Shown here in pieces: positions 1 through 6,295 of a stretch of 11,895 nucleotides of DNA; the first letter of the stretch is position 1; each line of letters begins with the position of its first letter. A program made the position numbers and the translations under genes. Location of the stretch: NCBI GenBank assembly GCA_030636545.1, contig DAOVWR010000030.1, positions 1 to 11,895 on the forward strand. Direction: 5' to 3'. The DNA is from Mycoplasmatota bacterium (GTDB lineage: Bacteria; Bacillota_I; Bacilli_A; Izemoplasmatales; Izemoplasmataceae). The notes under the pieces are model-generated. The model did no database searches. It was given only the letters and a program-made list of their open reading frames with translations, and was not told where the DNA came from.

Positions 1-40
1 CTTTTATAAATAAGGTTACAAATAATACATAGTCATTCAT
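1..40 (-). other. Possible start of a gene running off the left edge (weak)
   Basis: On the minus strand an ATG at 40-38 opens a frame that stays open to the window edge for 13 codons, with a hydrophobic start (MNDYVLFVTLFIK). The only ribosome-binding candidate is AAGAGA, which ends one base before the ATG and is therefore poorly placed. No promoter is apparent between it and the hairpin at 59-112. It may be the start of a small membrane protein or simply AT-rich chance. Positions 1-58 hold nothing else I can recognise. Confidence 0.2.
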
Positions 41-55
41 ATCTCTTAAGCATAC

Positions 56-112
56 AAAAACTGCACCTTTTCTTTTTCATAGTTTCCTATGTCCAAGTTT
101 TTGGGTGCAGTT
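56..112 (-). terminator. Structured terminator-like element, also resembling an IS3-family end
   Basis: Read on the minus strand, AACTGCACC (112-104) pairs with GGTGCAGTT (67-59), a perfect 9-bp outer stem. Inside is a second perfect stem, CATAG (91-87) with CTATG (82-78), capped by a GAAA tetraloop. A run of five T (60-56) follows the outer stem, as in a rho-independent terminator for the 71-codon ORF whose stop codon touches the stem. The loop is unusually long for a simple terminator. The strand reading CTGCACCCAAAAACTTGGAC also resembles terminal inverted repeats of IS150-group IS3 elements, so a decayed insertion-sequence end is an alternative reading. Confidence 0.5.
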
Positions 113-324
113 CATTCGATAGTGTCGTTTTTATTATTTTTAACTGATTTGTGATAAATAAAGGATTTTACTATTGCACCTAACATCATTGCAATTAAAC
201 CACCCACCAACAAATAGGTAACAATATCAGGTATGGACTCTTTGAAAATAATTAAGATAATAAGGATCGAAAATGCAAACAAATAACTCACAATTCCAAT
301 CTTTGAAATAACATGCATATACAT
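112..324 (-). CDS. Small two-helix membrane protein, unknown function
   Basis: This is a short protein of 70 or 71 residues with two hydrophobic stretches, roughly residues 9-28 and 36-58, separated by a short polar turn (KESIPD). It ends in a lysine- and asparagine-rich tail, so two membrane passes are likely. I do not recognise a family. Start choice is uncertain: AAGGAGA (334-328) is followed by an in-frame GTG at 327, ATG at 324 (4 nt from GGAG) and ATG at 318 (10 nt); I list the first ATG. An extended -10 promoter (TGGTATAAT) lies just upstream, so it is probably transcribed separately from the MATE gene, whose stop is about 50 nt away. A hairpin element begins at its stop codon. The good ribosome binding site and promoter support a real gene, but no function can be given. 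Confidence 0.6.
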   Translation of the reverse strand: MYMHVISKIGIVSYLFAFSILIILIIFKESIPDIVTYLLVGGLIAMMLGAIVKSFIYHKSVKNNKNDTIE

Positions 325-341
325 CACTCTCCTTGAATATT

Positions 342-350
342 ATTATACCA
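342..350 (-). promoter_or_regulatory. Extended -10 promoter for the 71-codon membrane ORF
   Basis: On the minus strand TGGTATAAT (350-342) matches the extended -10 consensus TGnTATAAT exactly. The hexamer 17 nt upstream (AACACA, 370-365) is a poor -35, as is common for extended -10 promoters. The expected transcript would start about 7 nt downstream, just ahead of the AAGGAGA ribosome binding site. Confidence 0.55.
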
Positions 351-376
351 TAAGAAAGAAAATATGTGTTTGTTTT

Positions 377-1747
377 TTATATTTTAATTTTTGGATTCCA
401 ATCCAATTTTCTGTACAAGTAAAGCCCTACAAAGGCGATAATTAGGTTACTGACTAACATTGCAGTCCAGATACCACTACTTCCTAAATCAGTAAAGTAT
501 TTAAATAATAAGATTAATGGAATTCTTAATATCCATAATCTAGTAACACTTAGAATAAATGAATATTTAGTATTTCCCGTTCCGATAAATGTTCCAATGA
601 ATGTTTGAAAGATTGCCATTAGTGGCAATCCTACTATTAGATAAAACATATATTTAATAGTTAGATTTAATGCAACAGGATCTGCTGCTAAAAATACTCT
701 TGCTAAAGGTTCTCTAACAAAAAGAGCTCCTGTGCTTAAGACAACCATTATTCCAACTGAAAGAATCATTGCTTTTTTAAATGTTTTTTTTGCTCTATCA
801 ATGTTTAAATTACCAATATTTTGACCAATATACGCAACTATAACTCCACCTATAGCCATAACTGGATACAATACAAGACTACTTAATCTATTACCAACAC
901 TAAAGGCGGCAACAGTGTTTGTTCCATAAGAAATAATAATTTTAGTCATAATCATAAACCCAATTGCTGTTAATGCCTGGCCACTCGATGCTGGTAAAGC
1001 AGTTTTTAAAATTGCTTTAGAAATATATTTATTTACTTTGATTTTTTTTAACGATATTCTTAAGCCGTTTTTATTAGAATAAAATAACTGATAAAGAATA
1101 AACGGCATAATAGCTACATTTGCAATTAAGGTAGCATATGCTGCTCCCTCTACTCCTAAGTTTAGATAAGATATTAAGATTGGTGATAAGATGATGTTTA
1201 TTACCATTGTAATAACTCCAAAGACTACTGGAGTAACTGTATCGCCATCTGACTGTCTAATTGATGTAAAGGCAAAAAAGATAAACAGGAATGTTAACTC
1301 AAATGATCTAATTTGTAAATATGCAACACTCTTTTCAAGCAAGTATCCTTCTGCTCCCATTAGACCCATAATATATGGTGCTCCAAAGTAAGATATTATA
1401 TTTAATGATAATCCGATAATTACCGAAAGAATAAAAAGGTTAGTTGCATATTTCTTGGCATCATCTATTTGGGCTGACCCAACTAGTTGTGAAATTAACG
1501 CAGTTCCAGCCATTGCTAGTCCCATTCCAAGAGATAAGAAGGTAAACATAACAGGGAATGTTATCGAAATAGAACTAACTGCTTCAGCGCTATGGTTAGC
1601 GATTTTAGAAACAAAGTACATATCTACTAAGTCATGAATTGTTTTAATAAAATTATTAAACATTAATGGTAATGCTAATATAATTAAGCCTTTATAGATA
1701 TTAGGATCTTTTAGTATTAAGTACCGTCTGTTATCTTCTTTCGACAT
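377..1747 (-). CDS. MATE family multidrug/cation efflux transporter
   Basis: This is a 456-residue polytopic membrane protein of the MATE family, which exports drugs or other organic compounds in exchange for Na+ or H+ across the cytoplasmic membrane. About twelve hydrophobic segments are visible. The N-terminal half has the family-typical stretch around LPLMFNNFIKTIHDLVDMYFV and the conserved G/A-rich helix with LISQLVGS; a second similar half follows (AVAAF-type segment TNTVAAFSVGNRLSS, then GGVIVAYIGQNIG). Length fits the usual 440-460. I start at the ATG at 1747: an AAGGTGA ribosome binding site lies just upstream, and an extended -10 promoter at 1770-1778 lies inside the longer open frame, which excludes a start at 1804. 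The substrate cannot be predicted. No hairpin terminator follows the gene, so transcripts may run into the small membrane ORF. Confidence 0.93.
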   Translation of the reverse strand: MSKEDNRRYLILKDPNIYKGLIILALPLMFNNFIKTIHDLVDMYFVSKIANHSAEAVSSISITFPVMFTFLSLGMGLAMAGTALISQLVGSAQIDDAKKYATNLFILSVIIGLSLNIISYFGAPYIMGLMGAEGYLLEKSVAYLQIRSFELTFLFIFFAFTSIRQSDGDTVTPVVFGVITMVINIILSPILISYLNLGVEGAAYATLIANVAIMPFILYQLFYSNKNGLRISLKKIKVNKYISKAILKTALPASSGQALTAIGFMIMTKIIISYGTNTVAAFSVGNRLSSLVLYPVMAIGGVIVAYIGQNIGNLNIDRAKKTFKKAMILSVGIMVVLSTGALFVREPLARVFLAADPVALNLTIKYMFYLIVGLPLMAIFQTFIGTFIGTGNTKYSFILSVTRLWILRIPLILLFKYFTDLGSSGIWTAMLVSNLIIAFVGLYLYRKLDWNPKIKI

Positions 1748-1769
1748 TTTTCTCACCTTCTTTGTTGCT

Positions 1770-1778
1770 ATTATAACA
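1770..1778 (-). promoter_or_regulatory. Extended -10 promoter of the MATE gene
   Basis: TGTTATAAT (1778-1770, minus strand) is a perfect TGnTATAAT. The -35 position (ATTTTA, 1798-1793) is poor. The predicted start near 1763 leaves a short leader that includes the AAGGTGA ribosome binding site. The motif supports the ATG at 1747 as the true start of the transporter. Confidence 0.6.
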
Positions 1779-1824
1779 TAATAAAAATCTATTAAAATAG
1801 TCATCTTATTTGTTTATGTCACAT

Positions 1825-1857
1825 AAAAACAATTTGTTAATTTTAACAAATTGTTTT
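1825..1857 (-). terminator. Rho-independent terminator after the polymerase/YolD cassette
   Basis: A perfect 15-nt inverted repeat, AAAACAATTTGTTAA (1857-1843, minus) against its complement (1840-1826), is separated by two bases, so the real loop must open at least one closing pair. It ends in five T. The stem starts within the stop codon of the YolD-like gene. It is AT-rich but long. The symmetry means it could also act on the plus strand, where no gene needs it. Confidence 0.75.
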
Positions 1858-2185
1858 AAATTAATTCAATATTAGTTATCCTTCTTGCTGATATCTCCTT
1901 ATCACCGATAAAGACAAGTTTATTAAAAAGATCTGTTCTTGTAATACTACCTTCTACTTTCAAAATACTGCCGTTTTTAAAGTAAGAAACAATTATCAAG
2001 CTATTAAACAAATCAGCTATTTCTAATTGGTAATTTAAGTCAGATTCTTGATCTGGACTTAAAATTGGCATTTCTTTTCTAGTTTTACCATAAAATAACT
2101 CTTTTAAGTAATCACTTTGTTCAAGTAAAGCATTGAAAGGCATCCACTTCATCATTTTACGATCATGATATACATAGTTATCCAT
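1856..2185 (-). CDS. YolD-like protein, partner of Y-family polymerase
   Basis: A 109-residue protein matching the YolD-like family: the N-terminal block RKMMKWMPFNALLEQ (about residues 9-23), the central LSPDQESDLNYQLEIA helix, then a small beta-rich C-terminal half with VSYFKNGSILKVEGSI and a final RITNIELI strand. In Bacillus subtilis YolD sits beside UvrX and YqjX beside the polymerase YqjW; the biochemical role is not established, though an accessory role in translesion synthesis or its control is generally presumed. The start at 2185 is supported by GGTAGGTGG five bases upstream. An in-frame GTG at 2194 falls inside that ribosome binding site and is rejected. The gene overlaps the polymerase stop by 8 nt (ATGGATAA), so the two are probably translationally coupled. 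Confidence 0.88.
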   Translation of the reverse strand: MDNYVYHDRKMMKWMPFNALLEQSDYLKELFYGKTRKEMPILSPDQESDLNYQLEIADLFNSLIIVSYFKNGSILKVEGSITRTDLFNKLVFIGDKEISARRITNIELI

Positions 2186-3443
2186 TATGGCCACCTACCA
2201 TCTTGTTTCGGGCCATGACCGTTGAATCTTTTAGTAAACTACTAGCTCTTAATGCGGCACTTTTTCCGTATTTAAACTTTATGTTATCGATTGATGAATG
2301 AAGTTTATGGTCTTTAATAACTTTATTCATGTCTTTAAAGAGATTTAGTTGAATAAAGTACTCTTCTACTAAATTAGAAACGCGGATTGTAACTTTACGA
2401 ATTGGTGAACTATCATAAAACTCATCAAATAGGGAAATACAGGCATTATAAATTTCTGATTCGTTACATGTAGGAAATATTAAAGTCATTAGGCGATTAA
2501 ATCCACCGCCGATTTCTTTTGAATAGGAGATTCCTAAGTTAATTGTATATGCTTTTTTATTTCCGGCGCGCAATCTTTTAGTTACCTCATCAGTCATCTC
2601 TAAGATAATTTGGGTAACAGTATCACCATAATAATCATGGAATAGTGTTTGACCCATTCCGTAACTTTTTGAGACCGGTTTATAAACTGATTTTTCATTA
2701 ATAATAGACATATCAATACCATGAGCGTGATGATATAGTTCTTCTCCCATAATTCCGTAATACTTTCGTAATTTAGAAAGTGGATAATGAGCTAAATCGC
2801 CAATCCTTAAAATTCCTAGACGATTTAAATTGCGTTCCATATTTTGGCCTATTCCCCACATTTTAGAAAGCGGAAAAATTGGCCATAGTTTTGTTGGGAC
2901 ATCCTCGTATGTCCATTTTGCAATGAAGGTTGGTGACTTTTTACTCTCAATATCAAGGGCTATTTTACTAAGCAACATATTAGATCCAATCCCACAAGTT
3001 GCAGGAATTTTCGTGGTTTCTAAAATGTCTTTTAAAATAATTTTGGCCATCTCAACATCAGTTTTTTTGTAAAAAGATAGGTAACTGGTCAAATCAAGAA
3101 AGACTTCATCTACTGAATAGATATGCATATCCTCATAAGATACATAGCTTAAGTAGATTTCAATGATTCTTGTAGAAAATTCTAAATATTTCTTCATTCG
3201 TGGTTTTGCGAAAATAATCGAAGGATCGTTAGGTAATTCAAAGACGCGACATCTACTTTTTACCCCACGTCTTTTAAGGTAAGGAGTAACAGCTAAAACA
3301 ATACTCCCGTTTGACCGACTCTTATCAGCAACTACTAAAGGTGTAGTAAATGGATTTAATCCCCTTAAAACGCATTCTACAGAGGCGTAGAAGCTCTTTA
3401 AATCAATACAAATAATATTTTTATGAATCTGATATTGTTCCAA
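2178..3443 (-). CDS. Y-family DNA polymerase, UvrX/YqjW type (translesion synthesis)
   Basis: A 421-residue error-prone polymerase that copies past DNA lesions. Metal-binding catalytic residues are all present: D14 in CIDLKSFYASVE and D112-E113 in YSVDEVFLD. A helix-hairpin-helix thumb segment is at about 194-211 (KMWGIGQNMERNLNRLGI), followed by the little-finger region. QLNLF at 365-369 is an excellent sliding-clamp binding motif, which here is internal rather than at the C-terminus. The tail (YGKSAALRASSLL...NKMVGGHNG) is typical of the UvrX/YqjW subgroup rather than classic DinB. The start is TTG, with a strong GGAGGTG six bases upstream and no competing ATG nearby. The gene has its own sigma-A-type promoter, with no recognisable LexA/DinR box, and is followed by the coupled YolD-like gene. 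Confidence 0.94.
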   Translation of the reverse strand: MEQYQIHKNIICIDLKSFYASVECVLRGLNPFTTPLVVADKSRSNGSIVLAVTPYLKRRGVKSRCRVFELPNDPSIIFAKPRMKKYLEFSTRIIEIYLSYVSYEDMHIYSVDEVFLDLTSYLSFYKKTDVEMAKIILKDILETTKIPATCGIGSNMLLSKIALDIESKKSPTFIAKWTYEDVPTKLWPIFPLSKMWGIGQNMERNLNRLGILRIGDLAHYPLSKLRKYYGIMGEELYHHAHGIDMSIINEKSVYKPVSKSYGMGQTLFHDYYGDTVTQIILEMTDEVTKRLRAGNKKAYTINLGISYSKEIGGGFNRLMTLIFPTCNESEIYNACISLFDEFYDSSPIRKVTIRVSNLVEEYFIQLNLFKDMNKVIKDHKLHSSIDNIKFKYGKSAALRASSLLKDSTVMARNKMVGGHNG

Positions 3444-3449
3444 TTATTA

Positions 3450-3456
3450 CACCTCC
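3450..3456 (-). promoter_or_regulatory. Ribosome binding site that fixes the TTG start of the polymerase
   Basis: GGAGGTG (3456-3450, minus strand) is a near-perfect complement of the 16S rRNA 3' end and lies 6 nt before TTG at 3443. It makes TTG the start codon, since no ATG in the same frame lies close downstream. Confidence 0.8.
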
Positions 3457-3475
3457 AATCTTCTTTTGTAAATAT

Positions 3476-3504
3476 AGTATAGTATTTATTCTCTGTGTTT
3501 TCAA
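3476..3504 (-). promoter_or_regulatory. Sigma-A-type promoter of the polymerase/YolD cassette
   Basis: TTGAAA (3504-3499) and TATACT (3481-3476) are separated by exactly 17 nt on the minus strand. This is the best promoter in the window. An interrupted inverted repeat, TAAATA-8 nt-TATTTA (3488-3469), overlaps the -10 and could be an operator, although such AT-rich arms can arise by chance. Confidence 0.75.
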
Positions 3505-3518
3505 GATGACGAATTTAT

Positions 3519-3558
3519 AAAAAATGCTCAAAAGATAACTGGTTATTATCTTTTGAGC
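3519..3558 (-). terminator. Second of two tandem terminators
   Basis: On the minus strand GCTCAAAAGATAA (3558-3546) pairs perfectly with TTATCTTTTGAGC (3538-3526) around a 7-nt loop. An A and then six T (3524-3519) follow. It lies downstream of a first terminator and 15 nt before the polymerase -35 box, so it appears to shield that promoter from upstream transcription. Confidence 0.8.
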
Positions 3559-3574
3559 TTATTAAAAAAATTAT

Positions 3575-3602
3575 AAAAAAAAGCAACTTTTTTTAGTTGC
3601 TT
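3575..3602 (-). terminator. First of two tandem terminators, ending the long gene run
   Basis: AAGCAACT (3602-3595, minus) pairs with AGTTGCTT (3588-3581) around an all-A loop of six, followed by T residues that form an unbroken run of eight (3582-3575). It overlaps the TAA stop of the phospholipase-like gene by two bases. This is a textbook rho-independent terminator. Confidence 0.88.
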
Positions 3603-4551
3603 ATTTTCGATATATATTAAAATATTTATAAGGTTCTACCTGGTCACAATCAAGTCCAGTATTATAAGAAAGGTTAGTGAATAACTTGTTAAGGTCAATA
3701 GTCTTATCTTCGAATAAATATAGTGATACTTCTTTGATTATATTACTAGCCATCTCGTTAGCTTGGTCAAAGAGGTCTATTACTGAATAGTTATATTCTT
3801 CATTTGTAACTGGGTGATACCAAGTCTTTTTTTCCATGTTATGAAAATCATAATTTTCAAGATGATTGTAAAAAGGAATATCTGCATACATCATATCATG
3901 ATTTTTCTTGAATAGATCAATGAATTTAAAAATTAGCTTCTTAATTCCAAAGCGATCATAAATAAAATGTTTAAGATTCCAATACATTTTCTGGCTACTT
4001 ATTAAATACATTACTCCACCATGTTCTTTACCATATGTTTCCTTAATAGCATAATCCATTATCTTCATTGTTGGAAAAGTGGCGGTATTAAGTGGATAGT
4101 GCTTCTTTATTAGTTTAATGCGACGATGTTTGATACCTAAGTCTTTTTCAATTAATAAGGCATCAATAGAACGTTCGAATTTCAAATGAAGCCCACGATT
4201 GCTGAATGTAGTTGGGTCATCCTTTTTGAATACTCCAACATTATGATACACATACGGATGAATCTTCAAATCTAAACAGTAATGACAAATAAACCCAACT
4301 AAAAAGGAATAAGTATCTTTTTCCAAATTATCTTTGACATAATTCACCATATTAATAAAGAACTTGTCAGTATCTTTTCGGTGCATTAAATTCGCATATT
4401 TACGGTATTCTGGATGATTTTTACTAAAAAAGTTATAGTAGAGAGGATCTGGCCCTTGCGCAGCTAAAAAGACAATTTTTCTATTGAAATTGTAATCTAT
4501 TTTATTTATTACTTTTTCTGCAAGTTTTGAATGCATGTATATATCTGCCAT
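3601..4551 (-). CDS. Zinc-dependent phospholipase C-like family protein
   Basis: A 316-residue protein resembling the bacterial zinc-dependent phospholipase C fold. Candidate metal ligands appear in the expected order: D35 in QGPDPLYYN, H57 in LMHRKD, H90 and D94 in FICHYCLDLKIHPY, and H122/E126 in LHLKFERSID. In characterised secreted members these residues bind a three-zinc site and cleave phospholipid head groups. This protein has no signal peptide (it begins MADIYMHSKLAEKV), so it is more likely cytosolic, with an unknown substrate. Such leaderless relatives are common in Firmicutes and mostly uncharacterised. The start is ATG at 4551 with a weak ribosome binding site (AGGGG). It lies 9 nt after rluD and is the last gene of the run, followed by tandem terminators. 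Confidence is high for the family and low for the reaction. Confidence 0.75.
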   Translation of the reverse strand: MADIYMHSKLAEKVINKIDYNFNRKIVFLAAQGPDPLYYNFFSKNHPEYRKYANLMHRKDTDKFFINMVNYVKDNLEKDTYSFLVGFICHYCLDLKIHPYVYHNVGVFKKDDPTTFSNRGLHLKFERSIDALLIEKDLGIKHRRIKLIKKHYPLNTATFPTMKIMDYAIKETYGKEHGGVMYLISSQKMYWNLKHFIYDRFGIKKLIFKFIDLFKKNHDMMYADIPFYNHLENYDFHNMEKKTWYHPVTNEEYNYSVIDLFDQANEMASNIIKEVSLYLFEDKTIDLNKLFTNLSYNTGLDCDQVEPYKYFNIYRK

Positions 4552-4560
4552 AGTTATCCC

Positions 4561-5454
4561 CTATTCTAGAGTATCTAAGAATTCCTTAAAAAACTCAGGT
4601 AAATCAGAATCAAATTCAATATATTCCTTAGTTGCAGGATGGATAAATCCTAATGTTTTCGCATGGAGAAATTGACCATATGTAGTTTCGGTTTTACGTC
4701 TTCCATATTTTGGATCTCCTACTACTGGATGATCAATATAGGCTAAATGAACACGTATTTGATGGGTTCTTCCTGTTTCTAAAACACATTCGATAAGTGT
4801 GTGTTTAGCATATCTTTTAATCACTTTAAAGTTAGTAACTGATGTTTTTCCTTTTTCAGTTACACTCATTCTTTGTCTGTTTTTAGGATCTCTCCCAATT
4901 GGTGCATTAATTTTACCTAGATTATGAGGAATAACTCCTTCTACTAAGGCAATGTATTTTCTTGTGACTGTTTTATTTTTCATTTGATCAGATAAATCAG
5001 CTAAAGCTTTGTCAGTTTTAGCAACAACTAATAATCCACTGGTTTCTTTATCAATACGGTGAACTATCCCTGGTCGAATCTCACCTTTGATAGCTTTGAA
5101 ATCTTTGACGTGATAAAGAAGGGCATTTACTAAAGTACCGCTAGGATTCCCAGCTCCAGGATGAACGACTAAATCATAATCTTTATTTACAATCAAAAGA
5201 TCATCATCTTGATAAACAATATCAATGTCAATATCTTCAGGTTGTAGTTCAATTTCTCTTTCAACCATCTCTTCTACTGTTATCTCATCGTTTATCTTCA
5301 CTTTATAATTAGCTTTGACAGTTATTTCATTTACTAAGATGCTGCCATCTTTTATCATAGCTTGAACTTTACTTCTTGAAAATTCTAGTAACTCACTAAG
5401 TAGTTTATCAATTCTCTCTAAGTTTTGGGCTTCTTCAATCTTTAATTTTAGCAT
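4561..5454 (-). CDS. rluD: RluD/RluA-family ribosomal RNA pseudouridine synthase
   Basis: A 297-residue enzyme that isomerises uridine to pseudouridine in RNA, most likely 23S rRNA. An N-terminal S4 RNA-binding domain (about residues 12-60, with the RIDKLLSELLEFSRSKVQAMIKDG pattern in pieces) precedes the catalytic domain. The signature HRIDKETSGLLVVAKT places the catalytic aspartate at D135. The later RTHQIRVHLAYIDHPVVGDPKYG region is also conserved. I start at ATG 5454, which has GGAGGA about 9 nt upstream. The longer open frame to 5502 adds an unconserved tail inside lspA and is rejected. The gene overlaps the end of lspA by 20 nt, and its ribosome binding site lies inside lspA, so translation is probably coupled. 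lspA followed by this synthase (ylyB in Bacillus) is a common Firmicutes order. The exact target uridines cannot be told from sequence. Confidence 0.93.
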   Translation of the reverse strand: MLKLKIEEAQNLERIDKLLSELLEFSRSKVQAMIKDGSILVNEITVKANYKVKINDEITVEEMVEREIELQPEDIDIDIVYQDDDLLIVNKDYDLVVHPGAGNPSGTLVNALLYHVKDFKAIKGEIRPGIVHRIDKETSGLLVVAKTDKALADLSDQMKNKTVTRKYIALVEGVIPHNLGKINAPIGRDPKNRQRMSVTEKGKTSVTNFKVIKRYAKHTLIECVLETGRTHQIRVHLAYIDHPVVGDPKYGRRKTETTYGQFLHAKTLGFIHPATKEYIEFDSDLPEFFKEFLDTLE

Positions 5455-5920
5455 GAATGATGTCCTCCAATAATATGTCATAGGCAAACAAAGCCATTCC
5501 AATAACTAAACACATATCCGCAACATTAAAAATCGGGAAATTATATCCAAAAATATAGAAGTCGAGAAAATCAACAACTTCTTGAAATAATACGCGATCA
5601 ATAAAGTTACCAACTGCACCCGCAATTAGTAATGTTACTGCAATTGAATAAACCTTTTTAGTACTGAAATTAGCTTCTTTAATAAGATAATAAAACAATA
5701 TAAAAGCAATAAAAGTAATTAAATAAAATACTGTCATTTGGCCTGTCAGTATTCCCCAAGCTCCACCAGTATTACGATGAGAACTAATTAAGAAGAAATT
5801 CTCGATAACTGTATAATACTCGCCAAGTTCCATTGTTTTTACAATATATTGTTTTGTTAGTTGGTCTAAAAGCACTAATAATGCTACGGTAGCTAAGATA
5901 ATATAATATTTCTTTTTCAT
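5435..5920 (-). CDS. lspA: Signal peptidase II (prolipoprotein signal peptidase)
   Basis: A 161-residue integral membrane aspartyl protease that removes the signal peptide from lipid-modified prolipoproteins at the cytoplasmic membrane. Four hydrophobic segments are visible. Conserved family blocks appear in order: DQLTKQYI near 19-26, RNTGGAWG at 49-56, GNFIDR at 104-109, VVDFLDF at 115-121 and FNVAD at 131-135. By family knowledge the catalytic aspartates fall in the last two blocks (D117 and D135). Length matches the usual 150-165. The start is ATG 5920 with AAGGAG seven bases upstream. It lies 15 nt downstream of a small membrane protein gene and overlaps rluD by 20 nt. Its presence implies that the cell makes lipoproteins. 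Confidence 0.96.
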   Translation of the reverse strand: MKKKYYIILATVALLVLLDQLTKQYIVKTMELGEYYTVIENFFLISSHRNTGGAWGILTGQMTVFYLITFIAFILFYYLIKEANFSTKKVYSIAVTLLIAGAVGNFIDRVLFQEVVDFLDFYIFGYNFPIFNVADMCLVIGMALFAYDILLEDIIHAKIKD

Positions 5921-5935
5921 AGTAAAACTCCTTAT

Positions 5936-6295
5936 TTAAAAGATTATAATAGATGCGATTATAAATAGGATAAAGATAACTATACTTGAAGTAACAGTTA
6001 AAATTACAAGAATATTTTTATAATCAAAAGCATCTGAATGATCATTATAATTCTTTAATGTATCAATAACTATTCTATTAGTAAAAAATGCAATTGCTGT
6101 TAGGATAATATACAATCCTAACAGAAAATAAAAGACGTTATAAAAATATAAGGAAACGATATTAACAGTAAGTGTTACTAATAGTGTAGTTGGCAAGATA
6201 AAGAAAATAAATCCTGTCAGAAAACTCTTAAGAATTCTTGTTGGGAGATAAAAAACTCTTAAATCGTTTATTGTTCTATATTCTTTATTAATCAT
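5936..6295 (-). CDS. Small multi-pass membrane protein, unknown function
   Basis: A 119-residue protein I do not recognise. After a basic, polar N-terminus (MINKEYRTINDLRVFYLPTR) come two adjoining hydrophobic stretches at about residues 24-48 and 50-72, a hydrophilic loop (NRIVIDTLKNYNDHSDAFDYKN) and a final, very hydrophobic helix to the C-terminus, so three membrane passes are likely. The start is ATG 6295: GGTGAT, a direct complement to the 16S tail, sits just upstream, and the in-frame GTG codons at 6307 and 6304 fall in or before it. It overlaps the stop of the YlbL-like protease gene by 8 nt (ATGATTAA), implying coupled translation and possibly a functional link with that membrane protease. 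It is 15 nt before lspA. Confidence 0.75.
   Translation of the reverse strand: MINKEYRTINDLRVFYLPTRILKSFLTGFIFFILPTTLLVTLTVNIVSLYFYNVFYFLLGLYIILTAIAFFTNRIVIDTLKNYNDHSDAFDYKNILVILTVTSSIVIFILFIIASIIIF

Noticed and set aside
1191..1391. Open frame on the plus strand inside the MATE gene
   Set aside because: It is fully antisense to a well-supported transporter, with low-complexity composition and no ribosome binding site or family resemblance.
1455..1637. Second plus-strand open frame inside the MATE gene
   Set aside because: It is a reflection of transporter codons, with no independent start signal.
1748..1804. N-terminal extension of the MATE transporter
   Set aside because: A perfect extended -10 promoter lies within it, and the ATG at 1747 has a proper ribosome binding site.
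2830..3072. Plus-strand open frame inside the polymerase gene
   Set aside because: It is antisense to conserved catalytic and thumb regions of the polymerase, with no ribosome binding site.
3444..3520. LexA/DinR operator in front of the translesion polymerase
   Set aside because: No GAAC...GTTC-type dyad is present; only an AT-rich interrupted repeat is seen.
5455..5502. N-terminal extension of the pseudouridine synthase
   Set aside because: It adds 16 unconserved residues inside lspA; ATG 5454 has a GGAGGA ribosome binding site and gives the usual family length.
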